Of a stretch of 64,000 nt of DNA, positions 48,849 to 58,218 are shown piece by piece. The notes beneath the pieces were generated by a model, which saw only the letters and a list, made by a program, of their open reading frames with translations, did no database searches and was not told where the DNA came from. Position 1 is the stretch's first letter, and the number at the start of each line of letters is the position of its first letter. The position numbers and the translations under genes are program-made. Origin of the DNA: Opitutales bacterium (GTDB taxonomy: Bacteria; Verrucomicrobiota; Verrucomicrobiia; Opitutales; Seribacteraceae); assembly GCA_029254745.1 (NCBI GenBank), contig JAQWWZ010000059.1:62001-126000 (forward strand), given 5' to 3'.

Positions 48849-49664
48849 ATGAAATTCGCACTCTGTAATGAAGTATTACAAGATCTCAGCCTGGAAGAGA
48901 GCTTTGCCAAAATTGCTGAAATTGGTTACCAGGGCGTGGAAATTGCCCCTTTTACCCTCAAAGCAAACCCACTTGAGATAAACGACGATGACGCGGATCG
49001 CTGTGTCCGTGCCGCCCAATCTGCCGGCATTGAAATCGTTGGGCTCCATTGGCTGATGGCAAAAACCGAAGGCTTACATTTGACCCACCCCGATGAAAAG
49101 ATGCGAAAAGCAGCGTCTGAGTACCTGCAAAAACTCACAAAGCTGACCTCTCAAATGGGGGGAAGGATCATGGTTTTGGGAAGCCCACAGCAGAGAAACC
49201 TGGAACCGGGCACGGTCTATGAAGATGCCTTTGCCCGGGCCGTAACCATCATCCGTGAAGTTTGCGACCTGGCTGGCGAACTTGGAGTCACTCTTGCCAT
49301 AGAACCTCTTTCGCCCGTGGAAACAAGTTTTCTTGCCTCCTGCCAGGAAGCCCGCCGTTTTATTGCCGCAGTTAACCGCCCTGCCTGCCGAATGCACCTG
49401 GATATGAAAGCCATGGCTCATGAGCCTGCTGGCACCATTGCTACCATCTATGACCACCGTTGGGAGGTGGCCCACTTCCATGGCAATGATGTAAACCACC
49501 GAGGTCCCGGACAGGGCCCTACTGACCTCAAGGCTGTGGCCCGGGCCCTAGAAGACATCCAATACCAAGGATGGATATCCGTTGAACCCTTCGACTACTA
49601 CCCCACTCCCCAAGACTGTGCAAGGATCAGCCTCGAAAATTTAAAGGGTAGTTTTGAACAATAA
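48849..49664 (+). CDS. Sugar phosphate isomerase/epimerase (AP endonuclease 2-like TIM barrel)
   Basis: IAEIGYQGVEIAPF; LAIEPLSPVETSFLASCQEA; HLDMKAMAHEP; VSVEPF-like end. Confidence 0.92.
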   Translation: MKFALCNEVLQDLSLEESFAKIAEIGYQGVEIAPFTLKANPLEINDDDADRCVRAAQSAGIEIVGLHWLMAKTEGLHLTHPDEKMRKAASEYLQKLTKLTSQMGGRIMVLGSPQQRNLEPGTVYEDAFARAVTIIREVCDLAGELGVTLAIEPLSPVETSFLASCQEARRFIAAVNRPACRMHLDMKAMAHEPAGTIATIYDHRWEVAHFHGNDVNHRGPGQGPTDLKAVARALEDIQYQGWISVEPFDYYPTPQDCARISLENLKGSFEQ

Positions 49665-49674
49665 ATTCGTCTAA

Positions 49675-51507
49675 CTATTTTGAGGACAGAATAATCTTGA
49701 GGGCGTTACTTTTGGGGATTTGCTTTCGGTTTCTTTCCTCGAGTGATTTATAATCATAACTTACTCCCTGTAAGGGAAAAGTCTTGGAATAAGACTTGTC
49801 CATATCCAAACGCATACCTTTAATACTGGCAGGTTTAATGGTTGCCTTAAAGGGATCGTAGGGTTTTCCATAAACTGAAAAGGATTGAAGATTGCTTGTA
49901 TTGATCTTCATCTTCTTTCGTACATCCGTCCATTTCATATTCATAGGTACCTTAGTCGCTTTCCCTCCCACAGCCTGAAATTCAAAGGTGCCATTTCCCA
50001 CAGCTGCATTAATTTGGGGCATCGTCATATTAATGGCATTAGCCACAACACCTCGGACTCCAATGTTTATACGATGATAGGAAGGCCATTTCTCACCCGA
50101 AGGGTCTTTCATTTTCGACCATAAGGATACCCCTGTCTTTTTTAGCTCAATATTGTACTCAAAAGTACCACCGTTGGTGTAAGTGCCCGAAAGTTCAAGT
50201 AATTGAGGTTCCATAGAAGGATCCCGGTAAGTATTAAAACTTTTAATACCCCTGGATCGCGTGCGGTGGCGTTTGGGATCAGGGTCTGATTTATCCCTGT
50301 AATAAGTTCCAAAACCAACAGCGATCCGGGCAGAACCTAAAGAACTGGTACTTTTTTCACCCACATTTCTAAAGATTTCCAATCCACTTCCAGACTTTCT
50401 TACCGCTACAATAAATCCTTCTTCTTCGATGATGGCATGATAGCCCTTGTATTTCCCACTTGAATAGGAAGAAAGGCTGTTCTTTTTTCCCGGTACAAAT
50501 TTGGGCTTCCGTGCATCAACTTGAGCTTTTAGGCGACGAAGTGCCTCAAGGGTACCAACGGATTTATCTGAAAAAGTACTCCAAGGTAATTCAACGGAAC
50601 TAGTCCTGCCGCCCAAAAGGAGAGAGACTTCCTTATCATTGGATTCGATAAATTTAGCTTTCACAGTTTGCCCTTTGGTGTTGGTCAGGCTGTGCTCGAC
50701 CTCAAGATCAGTTTCCTGAAGAGTCGGCACCTTCATAGATTTTCTTTTCTTAGCGAGAAGAAGAAGCTTTTTGGCCTCTGCGAGGGATAATGCTTTTAGC
50801 TTTTTGGCCAGTGCTAAGGATTCTTGGGATAAACTACCCAAAAGAATCGCGATTTCCCTCCGGCCTGCACTTGTGGCAATCTTTAGGCTTTCTTTAGATA
50901 GTTCAATGAATGTACCCTCCACTACCTGCCCTTTTTGATTCGACCAGGGATAGACAATAGAAAGATCAAGTTTCTTTGAGAGATCTATCTTTGGTGAGGA
51001 GTTGGTGGTGGAGGAAGGCTGCGGCACCTGTGCTTGAGTACTCATGGCCTGTCCGCCTAATTTTTCAGCCAAAGCCTGGGAAGCATCATTAAAAATAGAA
51101 AGGGGTAAAGTTGTTTGATTTCCATTCACATCCAAGGTCAAACTCTGGGCTGTAGACTTAACAAAACCAGCTTGGATCGTTCGTCCTGAAGTGTCGGTCC
51201 AATCGTACTGTTTTACCGAAGTTTTTTTTTGCTGAGCCTGTAACATGGTGGCCAATGCCTTTGATTCAGCACTCAAAGTATCGAGCGGAATATCAAAAGG
51301 CTGGCCGTTTATTTCAATCGTTACCGCCGATCCTCCTACTTGCAAAAACTTTGCCTGCAAGGTTCTGCCACTCAAATCAGTCCACGGATAAACATTGGCT
51401 GAGCACAATCCAAAAGATAATAAGAGAATGTATAGGGATAGGAGAAACAACTTCATAAGATAAGGGTATGGGTAAGAATTTGATGCTACAAGCGAGTGAA
51501 AGATCAA
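49675..51507 (-). CDS. Secreted protein with four SHD1-like repeats
   Basis: Repeats YPWTDLSGRTLQAKFLQVGGSAVTIEINGQPFDIPLDTLSAESKALA / YDWTDTSGRTIQAGFV.. / YPWSNQKGQVVEGTFIEL.. / HSLTNTKGQTVKAKFIES... Confidence 0.85.
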   Translation of the reverse strand: MIFHSLVASNSYPYPYLMKLFLLSLYILLLSFGLCSANVYPWTDLSGRTLQAKFLQVGGSAVTIEINGQPFDIPLDTLSAESKALATMLQAQQKKTSVKQYDWTDTSGRTIQAGFVKSTAQSLTLDVNGNQTTLPLSIFNDASQALAEKLGGQAMSTQAQVPQPSSTTNSSPKIDLSKKLDLSIVYPWSNQKGQVVEGTFIELSKESLKIATSAGRREIAILLGSLSQESLALAKKLKALSLAEAKKLLLLAKKRKSMKVPTLQETDLEVEHSLTNTKGQTVKAKFIESNDKEVSLLLGGRTSSVELPWSTFSDKSVGTLEALRRLKAQVDARKPKFVPGKKNSLSSYSSGKYKGYHAIIEEEGFIVAVRKSGSGLEIFRNVGEKSTSSLGSARIAVGFGTYYRDKSDPDPKRHRTRSRGIKSFNTYRDPSMEPQLLELSGTYTNGGTFEYNIELKKTGVSLWSKMKDPSGEKWPSYHRINIGVRGVVANAINMTMPQINAAVGNGTFEFQAVGGKATKVPMNMKWTDVRKKMKINTSNLQSFSVYGKPYDPFKATIKPASIKGMRLDMDKSYSKTFPLQGVSYDYKSLEERNRKQIPKSNALKIILSSK

Positions 51508-51726
51508 GGCAAGATCAGATCACCATCCTAAAGAAATAAGATTTTTAAAATGAAAAAAACTATTTGGATTCTTGGTATCGATCCAGTGAATCGAACCCCG
51601 AACCAACTATACATCGGGGCCAAGTCTGGGCATAGTGTACGGCGAAAACTTCAAGTATATTGATGCTGTTGTTACGAAGGTATTCTATGATGGAAAACGA
51701 CGCTCTTTCCTTGTGGAGTACTTCCT

Positions 51727-51892
51727 AATACAGCAATTTCATTACCGCTTGAATCATACCCCAACAAGCCGAAATTTGCAATGCGGGCGGTGAATTCCAC
51801 GACGGTCATTGAGGAGCATTACCGGGCCTTACTCAGACGCGACAAAAAAAGAACTTCACTGAAATATGCCTGGTACTTCTTCAAGGAATAAT
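51727..51892 (+). pseudogene. Decayed tyrosine recombinase/integrase C-terminus
   Basis: AISLPLESYPNKPKFAMRAVNSTTVIEEHYRALLRRD..KYAWYFFKE* resembles the recombinase C-term (ALRHSFASY...A(L/M)xAGNSxxxIxEHYRALV), with the catalytic R/H region lost and upstream frames broken; lies just upstream of tRNA-Lys. Confidence 0.6.
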
Positions 51893-51941
51893 TTTTTATC
51901 ATTGATTCAAAAAGTGTGACTTCTATAGTCGTCTTTCTTTC

Positions 51942-52017
51942 GGGGGTGTAACTCAGTTGGTAGAGTAGCGGACTCTTAATCCGTTTGTCGAGGGTTCGAG
52001 CCCCTCCGCCCCTACCA
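51942..52017 (+). tRNA. tRNA-Lys(CTT), CCA encoded
   Basis: GGGGGTG acceptor, D-arm ACTCAGTTGGTAGAGT, anticodon loop CTCTTAA, T-arm GAGGGTTCGAGCCCCTC, CGCCCCT-A-CCA. Confidence 0.95.
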
Positions 52018-52391
52018 TTCCCACTTTCTTATTTGGCAATCAATGTATTGTCATCACTATTGCATTAGCCTCGCCCTGACTGAAGGGGGCAACCCCGGTT
52101 TTCAATAGTCCACATTTTTTCTGGCACTTTCCGCTCGTGATCAGAATCGCGTGGCATTTATCATGCTCTCTTGTGCATTTTGATGGAACATCCAACAACC
52201 AAACCATACAAGAAAGTTAATGATTACTTTTCGGTGTACGCCCAAAAGTAAGAGTGGGACTAGGAAACCAATTTTAATAAACTGACTTTTTTGCTCAGGA
52301 GTTATCAAAAATTGACAATTCTTATTATCCTACATTCTCCTATGTTCCTGTGATTTCCAAACACGCAGTAAACAGGCGAACTGTACTTACA

Positions 52392-52429
52392 CTAAGAGTC
52401 AACTGCTCTACCCATTGAGCTAGCCCGGC
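52392..52429 (-). pseudogene. 5'-half tRNA-Lys(CTT) fragment truncated at the anticodon loop
   Basis: Minus strand GCCGGGCTAGCTCAATGGGTAGAGCAGTTGACTCTTAG: full acceptor-5', D-arm and anticodon stem-5'/loop, then unrelated sequence (TGTAAGTACAG). Confidence 0.8.
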
Positions 52430-52478
52430 ACAAAAGTAAAGTTTGAAAGGCAGTGATTTCACATTAGATTAAGCGAGA

Positions 52479-53192
52479 ATGAATTTAAATATTTTCTGTT
52501 TTTATTTAGCATTTTGTACTGGTTTACATGCCACAAAATCTCCATCAATTGGCACCTTTTCTATTGTCGCACGAAATACCTTAACAGGAGAATTTGGAGT
52601 GGCTGTTCAGTCCAAGCTAGTCGCAGTTGGCGCCGTCGTTCCTTTTGCTCAAGCAAATATTGGAGCAATTGCATCGCAAGCTTTAGGAAATCCAAGATTT
52701 GGCCCTATGGGGTTGGAACTTTTAGCTCAGGGTATGGATGCTGAAAAAGCTATGCTCGCCATGATCGAAGCGGATCCATACAGAGATCACAGGCAGCTTG
52801 CTATGATTGGAAAAGATGAAAATGCATCGCTCCACACCGGTATCAAATGCCAAACTTGGGCAGGTGGAAAAACTAGAAACAACTATGCGGTTCAAGGTAA
52901 CCTTTTAGCGGGCAAAGGGGTAATCGATGCCATGGCTATTGCTTTTGAAGAAGCCACGGGCACTCTCGCAGAGCGTATGATCGTATCCCTGCATGCTGGT
53001 CAAGATGCGGGGGGTGACAAAAGGGGTAGACAGTCTGCTGCCCTCCTCGTCGTTCGAGAAGGCTGGGGATATGGCGGGCTCAACGACCGCTTCCGTGACC
53101 TTCGAGTCGATGACCACCCAAACCCGATAAAGGAACTGGAGAGAATTTACAAGATTCACCGCGTCACTTTTCCCAGACCTGATAAAAAGTAA
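52479..53192 (+). CDS. DUF1028 domain (Ntn-hydrolase-like) secreted protein
   Basis: GTFSIVARNTLTGEFGVAVQSKLVAVGAVVPFAQANIGAIASQA. Confidence 0.92.
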   Translation: MNLNIFCFYLAFCTGLHATKSPSIGTFSIVARNTLTGEFGVAVQSKLVAVGAVVPFAQANIGAIASQALGNPRFGPMGLELLAQGMDAEKAMLAMIEADPYRDHRQLAMIGKDENASLHTGIKCQTWAGGKTRNNYAVQGNLLAGKGVIDAMAIAFEEATGTLAERMIVSLHAGQDAGGDKRGRQSAALLVVREGWGYGGLNDRFRDLRVDDHPNPIKELERIYKIHRVTFPRPDKK

Positions 53193-53196
53193 GATT

Positions 53197-53241
53197 GAGG
53201 TTCGACCTCTTGGTAGGAATGGTTATCCATTTTGTAACCAT
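53197..53241 (+). promoter_or_regulatory. Two hairpins upstream of queC
   Basis: GAGGT-TCG-ACCTC and ATGGTTA-N9-TAACCAT between the DUF1028 stop and the queC ATG. Confidence 0.3.
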
Positions 53242-53262
53242 GCAACGACAAGTACAATTTTT

Positions 53263-53919
53263 ATGAAAGCAGTAGTTCTTTTTTCAGGTGGCTTGGATTC
53301 CACCGTACTGGCACAACAATTGATAAACCAAAAAGCCGTTGTCCACCTTCTTTCAATCCACTACGGACAAAGGCACCATAAAGAATTACAACACAGTACC
53401 CGCATCGCCCAACTTCTTGGACTACCCCACCAAATTCTAGATTTCTCAAACTTGGGTAAACTCCTCAGCGGGAGCTCCCTAACTGATGACACCGTGCCCC
53501 TGCCGGAAGGACACTATGAAGAAGAATCGATGAAATCCACAGTTGTCCCGAATCGCAACATGATCCTGCTTTCCTTAGCTGGCGGGCATGCTCTTTCTAT
53601 TGGGTTTGATACGATTGCATATGCTGCCCATGCCGGGGATCATACCATCTACCCTGACTGCCGACCGGAATTTACAAATGCCATGGAAACCGTACTTAAC
53701 CTCGCTGATTGGGAACCGTTGAGATTGCTCCGCCCCTTTGTGGATTTGACAAAGCAAGACCTGGTTCGACTCGGTGATGATATGGGAGCACCACTTCATG
53801 AGACCTGGTCTTGCTATGCAGGCCGTGCCTTACATTGTGGAAAATGTGGAACCTGTGTGGAAAGAAAAGAAGCCTTTTCTCTCGCCAATGTCCCTGACCC
53901 CACAAAATATGAGGCTTAA
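53263..53919 (+). CDS. queC: 7-cyano-7-deazaguanine synthase
   Basis: VVLFSGGLDSTVLAQQ; VPNRNMILLSLAGGHA; SCYAGRALHCGKCGTCVERKEAF. Confidence 0.98.
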   Translation: MKAVVLFSGGLDSTVLAQQLINQKAVVHLLSIHYGQRHHKELQHSTRIAQLLGLPHQILDFSNLGKLLSGSSLTDDTVPLPEGHYEEESMKSTVVPNRNMILLSLAGGHALSIGFDTIAYAAHAGDHTIYPDCRPEFTNAMETVLNLADWEPLRLLRPFVDLTKQDLVRLGDDMGAPLHETWSCYAGRALHCGKCGTCVERKEAFSLANVPDPTKYEA

Positions 53920-53925
53920 TTTTTT

Positions 53926-54369
53926 TTGATGATTACTTGCAGTAAAACCTATCGCGATATCCCTTTATCCCACCGCCAACCCCTTCATGCAGGAAGGTGT
54001 TCTCGTATCCATGGTCACAGTTGGTCGATCACCTTAACTTTTGAGTCTGACTCCCTGGACGCCAACGGATTTGTTATCGATTTTGGAGACCTTCATTTTA
54101 TTGAAGATTGGATTGACGAACACTTAGATCATGGGATTGTCCTTTGCCACAATGATCCGGAAAAAGAAAGGCTACAAGCAGTCGCATCAGATGGGTTGCT
54201 CCACATCACATGGGTTTCATCTGCCTCCTGTGAAGGAATTGCTCAGTTTCTTTTTGAAACATTTCAACCGATGGTAGATAAAAAAACGCAAGGGCGAGCC
54301 CGTATTAAATCTTTACACTTGGAAGAGGACAGTAAAAATTCTGCGCTCTACTCTCCCCCTCAATCATGA
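53926..54369 (+). CDS. queD: 6-carboxytetrahydropterin synthase (QueD)
   Basis: AGRCSRIHGHSWSITLTFE; VIDFGDL; LDHGIVL. Confidence 0.95.
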   Translation: MMITCSKTYRDIPLSHRQPLHAGRCSRIHGHSWSITLTFESDSLDANGFVIDFGDLHFIEDWIDEHLDHGIVLCHNDPEKERLQAVASDGLLHITWVSSASCEGIAQFLFETFQPMVDKKTQGRARIKSLHLEEDSKNSALYSPPQS

Positions 54370-55043
54370 GTGAACTACCTGTCTATGAGCGCTTCCATTC
54401 CTGGCAGGGCGAAGGCTACCACATGGGGAAGTCTGCGTTCTTTATACGCTTGCACGGGTGCCCGGTTCATTGCCCATGGTGCGACTCTGCCGGTACATGG
54501 CACCCGGACCACAAGCCCGATTCCATTGAGCGCCTGCATGCACATGACCTGGCTGATGAGGCTTTTTTGGCATGCCCTGAAATTGTAGTTATCACCGGCG
54601 GAGAGCCAGCAATCCACGATTTAATTGGTCTCGATTATCAATTACGCAGTCGTAATTTGCCTGTGCACATCGAGACATGCGGGGCCTATCCCATCATGGG
54701 AGAAATGGACTGGATTACGGTTAGCCCGAAATGGGCAGCCCCTCCCATTGAAGAAAACCTGGAGCGAGTCGATGAGTGGAAGATTATTGTGGAAGATGAA
54801 GAAAGTATTACCAAGTGGTGTGAAGCACTTCCTCTCCGAGATGTGGACGCCCCTGTTTGGCTACACCCCGAATGGTCGCAGAGTAAAAACCCAAAGGTTT
54901 TAAACTCGATAAATGAATGGGTGAAAGAAAATGGGTTTCCTTTTCGAGCAGGTTTCCAATTGCACAAAATTTTTAAATCCGACCAGGAAGATAAAAGGAG
55001 TAAACCAGAAGCAAGTCTGAGCTATTTGCCTGAGGAATCTTAG
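54366..55043 (+). CDS. queE: 7-carboxy-7-deazaguanine synthase (radical SAM)
   Basis: FHSWQGEGYHMGKSAFFIRLHGCPVHCPWCDSAGTW; ITGGEPAIHDL. Confidence 0.97.
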   Translation: MSELPVYERFHSWQGEGYHMGKSAFFIRLHGCPVHCPWCDSAGTWHPDHKPDSIERLHAHDLADEAFLACPEIVVITGGEPAIHDLIGLDYQLRSRNLPVHIETCGAYPIMGEMDWITVSPKWAAPPIEENLERVDEWKIIVEDEESITKWCEALPLRDVDAPVWLHPEWSQSKNPKVLNSINEWVKENGFPFRAGFQLHKIFKSDQEDKRSKPEASLSYLPEES

Positions 55044-55064
55044 GCCAATAATTTAGTAACTTAT

Positions 55065-55739
55065 ATGTGCGGTCGATATTCACTCATAGATACTACACCA
55101 AAGGAATTTGTTACAAAATACGGCCCTTTTGATGGCTTACACTTGCCAAGATATAATCGGGCACCTGGGCAAGCTCATCCCGTTATTATCGATCGGAACA
55201 GGCAGCATACTTGGACATCAATGAACTGGGGAAGCTTCCGGGTAAAAAATACTCCACAAAAAGCATTTTTCCCTATTAATGCCCGATCTGAAACGGTAAT
55301 TGAAAAGAATATATTTTCCAGTTCTGTCCGAAAGCATAGATGCTTGGTTCCGGCTGATGGTTGGTATGAGTGGCAATTGATAGAAACAGAAAAGTATCCA
55401 TTTTATCACCGACTTTCAGACCATACCCCCTTTGCCTTCGCTGGTATATGGACTCCAGGAAAAGAGCAGCAATGTAAGGATTCTGCTTTTTCCATCCTCA
55501 CCCGGCCAGCTCCCCCCGAACGCCTCCCTATTCATCATCGTGCTCCTCTGCTTTTACCCACTGAGCTCTGGGATTTTTGGTTAAGATCCGATTTACCGGA
55601 AAGAGAAATTCTGAAAATCATCGGCTGTGAACAGCCTCCCATTACCTTTGTACAGGTGAGATCTAAAGTGAATTCTACGAGTAATGATGGCCCTGGTTTA
55701 TTGGAACCGGAGCAAGGCATGCAGTCCATGCTTTTTTAG
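55065..55739 (+). CDS. SOS response-associated peptidase (SRAP/YedK/HMCES family)
   Basis: MCGRYSL; NARSETV; RCLVPADGWYEWQ; HHRAPLLL. Confidence 0.96.
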   Translation: MCGRYSLIDTTPKEFVTKYGPFDGLHLPRYNRAPGQAHPVIIDRNRQHTWTSMNWGSFRVKNTPQKAFFPINARSETVIEKNIFSSSVRKHRCLVPADGWYEWQLIETEKYPFYHRLSDHTPFAFAGIWTPGKEQQCKDSAFSILTRPAPPERLPIHHRAPLLLPTELWDFWLRSDLPEREILKIIGCEQPPITFVQVRSKVNSTSNDGPGLLEPEQGMQSMLF

Positions 55740-55758
55740 ACAGTTGCCACTCGAAATA

Positions 55759-58218
55759 ATGAAAGCCACCGATGGGCAAGAGCAAGTAGAAGAGTTTTTC
55801 AAGGCTCAGAAATGGAAAGCTTTTCCTTTTCAAAAAAAAACATGGAAGGCATACAGTGAAGGTAAAAGTGGACTAATACATGCCCCTACCGGTACAGGTA
55901 AAACATATGCGATATGGGCTCCTGCTTTAATTGAGTGGATAAATGAACAACAAGGAAACAGGATACCGAAGAGAGCACCGAAGTTACGGGTTCTTTGGAT
56001 TACCCCGTTGCGGGCTTTAGTAGAAGATACCACCCGGTCACTACAGGAACTGGCAGAGGGCATTGATTTACCTTGGCATATTCAATCACGCACGGGTGAT
56101 ACCAAGAGTTCAATGAAGGCAACCCAGCGAAAAAAGTTTCCAAGTTGCCTCGTGACCACTCCGGAAAGCCTTTCCGTCCTGCTGTCCTACCCCGAAACCA
56201 AAGAAGCTTTCAGTGATTTAAAAACCATCGTTGTAGATGAATGGCACGAACTCTTATCCAGTAAACGAGGAACTCAGACTGAACTTTGCCTGGCCCGTTT
56301 ACGGAAGTGGAACCCGAAACTTAAAAGTTGGGGACTGTCTGCCACCTTGGGAAACCTGGACACTGCCCTGACAACCTTGACAGGCACAAATGAAAATGGA
56401 CTCCTTATCAACGGCGATCTTAAAAAGAAATTTGTGGTCCAAACAATTATCCCCAAGGATATGGAAAAATTTCCTTGGTCCGGGCATTTAGGAGGTCGGC
56501 TGGTGGAAGAGGTTGCCTGCCAAATTGAGCAAGCTGGGACTACTCTGGTCTTTACCAATGTTCGTTCTCAAACTGAGTACTGGTATCATGCTTTACTCTC
56601 CGTGCGGCCCAAGTGGAAAGAAAAAATAGGTATACACCATGGCTCTGTCGACCGAAAGGATCGCACCGAAGTGGAAAATCGATTGCGGACTGGATCAATT
56701 AAAGCGGTTGTGTGCACGAGCAGCCTAGATTTAGGGGTGGATTTTTCTCCGGTTGAACAAGTCATTCAAATTGGTGGACCGAAGGGAGTCGCTCGATTAC
56801 TACAAAGAGCGGGAAGATGCGGACACCAACCGGGAGCTGTTAGCAAGGTAATTTGCGTACCCACTCAGGCCATGGAGTTAGTCGAATACGCAGCCGCAAG
56901 GGATGCCATGGAGAAAAGAAAAATCGAAGACCGTATCCCTTTACGGGCTCCCTTGGACCTATTGGCACAACATCTTATTACCCTCGCTCTGGCCGGTGGA
57001 TTTCAAGAAAAAGAAACCCTAGAAGAAATTCGTTCTGCTTGGTCTTATCGACATCTTACTGATGAGGAGTGGTCCTGGACTCTTGATTTTATAATTCGGG
57101 GAGGAAAAACACTCCGGGCTTATGACCAATTTAAAAGAGTGATTGTTACCAAGGGCCTTCATCATGTTGAATCCAAAATTATTGGCCGTTTTCACCGTAT
57201 GTCTATTGGCACCATTACCAGTGATTCTGCGATCACCGTAAAGTTTAAAACAGGTAAGAATTTGGGGACTATAGAAGAATCTTTCATTTCAAGGATCAAA
57301 CCAAAATCAAACTTTTTTTTTGCGGGAAGACTTCTTAAACTCGAAAGGATTCGTGACCTAACCGCGATTGTAAGCCAGGCAAAGTCCGGCAAAGGGATCT
57401 TCCCTGTATGGGGTGGAGGAAAGTCCCCCTTATCTTCTGAACTTACTAAAGCTGTCCGTCACCAACTAGAAAAAGCCAAGGATGGACACTACCAGAACAA
57501 AGAAATGAAAGCGATCGCTCCTACTCTGAGGTTACAGGAAACAGGATCCACACTTCCCTCTGCAGACCAGTTCCTGATTGAATGCACTGACACACGAGAG
57601 GGTAGAAATTGGTTTCTTTATCCTTTTGCCGGAAGATTAGCCAACGAGGGATTGGCTGCCCTTGTAAGTTTTCGGCTATCAAAGATAACTCCCATGACTC
57701 TTTCCATGTCATTCAATGATTACGGTTTTCATCTTTGTTCCAATACCGATATAGACATTGACCAAAACCAATGGGCTGAGCTCTTCAGCCCCGACCAGGT
57801 GGTGGATGAGCTTCTTGATTGTATGAACTTGAGCGAAATGTCGAAAAGACAATTTCGGGAAGTGGCTCGGGTGGCTGGTTTAATCTTCCAAGGTTATCCT
57901 GGTGCACAAAAGTCAGCTCGCCAGGTACAGGCCTCAGGAGGGTTGTTTTTTGATGTTTTTACGAAATATGACCCCGAAAACCTCCTGCTCACTCAATCTC
58001 GGCGTGAGGTTTTGGAAAGACAATTGGAGGTCAATAGGATCACCGAAAAACTTCAAGAAATTAAAAAGCAGAAATTCATTTTGAATTACCCAAAGCGCCT
58101 TACCCCTTTTGCCTTTCCCTTGTGGGCGGAATCACAACGCACCCAGGTGAGCACGGAATCATGGAGCGATCGAGTCAGTCAAATGGCCAAAGAACTTGAA
58201 AAATTACACGAACGATGA
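55759..58218 (+). CDS. Lhr-like, ligase-associated DNA-damage-response DEXH-box helicase
   Basis: HAPTGTGKTYA; VDEWHEL (DEWH); LSATLGN; TSSLDLGVDF; QRAGRCGH; long C-term typical of the family. Start set at MKATDG. Confidence 0.95.
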   Translation: MKATDGQEQVEEFFKAQKWKAFPFQKKTWKAYSEGKSGLIHAPTGTGKTYAIWAPALIEWINEQQGNRIPKRAPKLRVLWITPLRALVEDTTRSLQELAEGIDLPWHIQSRTGDTKSSMKATQRKKFPSCLVTTPESLSVLLSYPETKEAFSDLKTIVVDEWHELLSSKRGTQTELCLARLRKWNPKLKSWGLSATLGNLDTALTTLTGTNENGLLINGDLKKKFVVQTIIPKDMEKFPWSGHLGGRLVEEVACQIEQAGTTLVFTNVRSQTEYWYHALLSVRPKWKEKIGIHHGSVDRKDRTEVENRLRTGSIKAVVCTSSLDLGVDFSPVEQVIQIGGPKGVARLLQRAGRCGHQPGAVSKVICVPTQAMELVEYAAARDAMEKRKIEDRIPLRAPLDLLAQHLITLALAGGFQEKETLEEIRSAWSYRHLTDEEWSWTLDFIIRGGKTLRAYDQFKRVIVTKGLHHVESKIIGRFHRMSIGTITSDSAITVKFKTGKNLGTIEESFISRIKPKSNFFFAGRLLKLERIRDLTAIVSQAKSGKGIFPVWGGGKSPLSSELTKAVRHQLEKAKDGHYQNKEMKAIAPTLRLQETGSTLPSADQFLIECTDTREGRNWFLYPFAGRLANEGLAALVSFRLSKITPMTLSMSFNDYGFHLCSNTDIDIDQNQWAELFSPDQVVDELLDCMNLSEMSKRQFREVARVAGLIFQGYPGAQKSARQVQASGGLFFDVFTKYDPENLLLTQSRREVLERQLEVNRITEKLQEIKKQKFILNYPKRLTPFAFPLWAESQRTQVSTESWSDRVSQMAKELEKLHER

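Noticed and set aside
53193-53262. preQ1 riboswitch before queC
   Set aside because: No sequence matching the preQ1-I or preQ1-II core that I know; retained only as uncharacterised hairpins.
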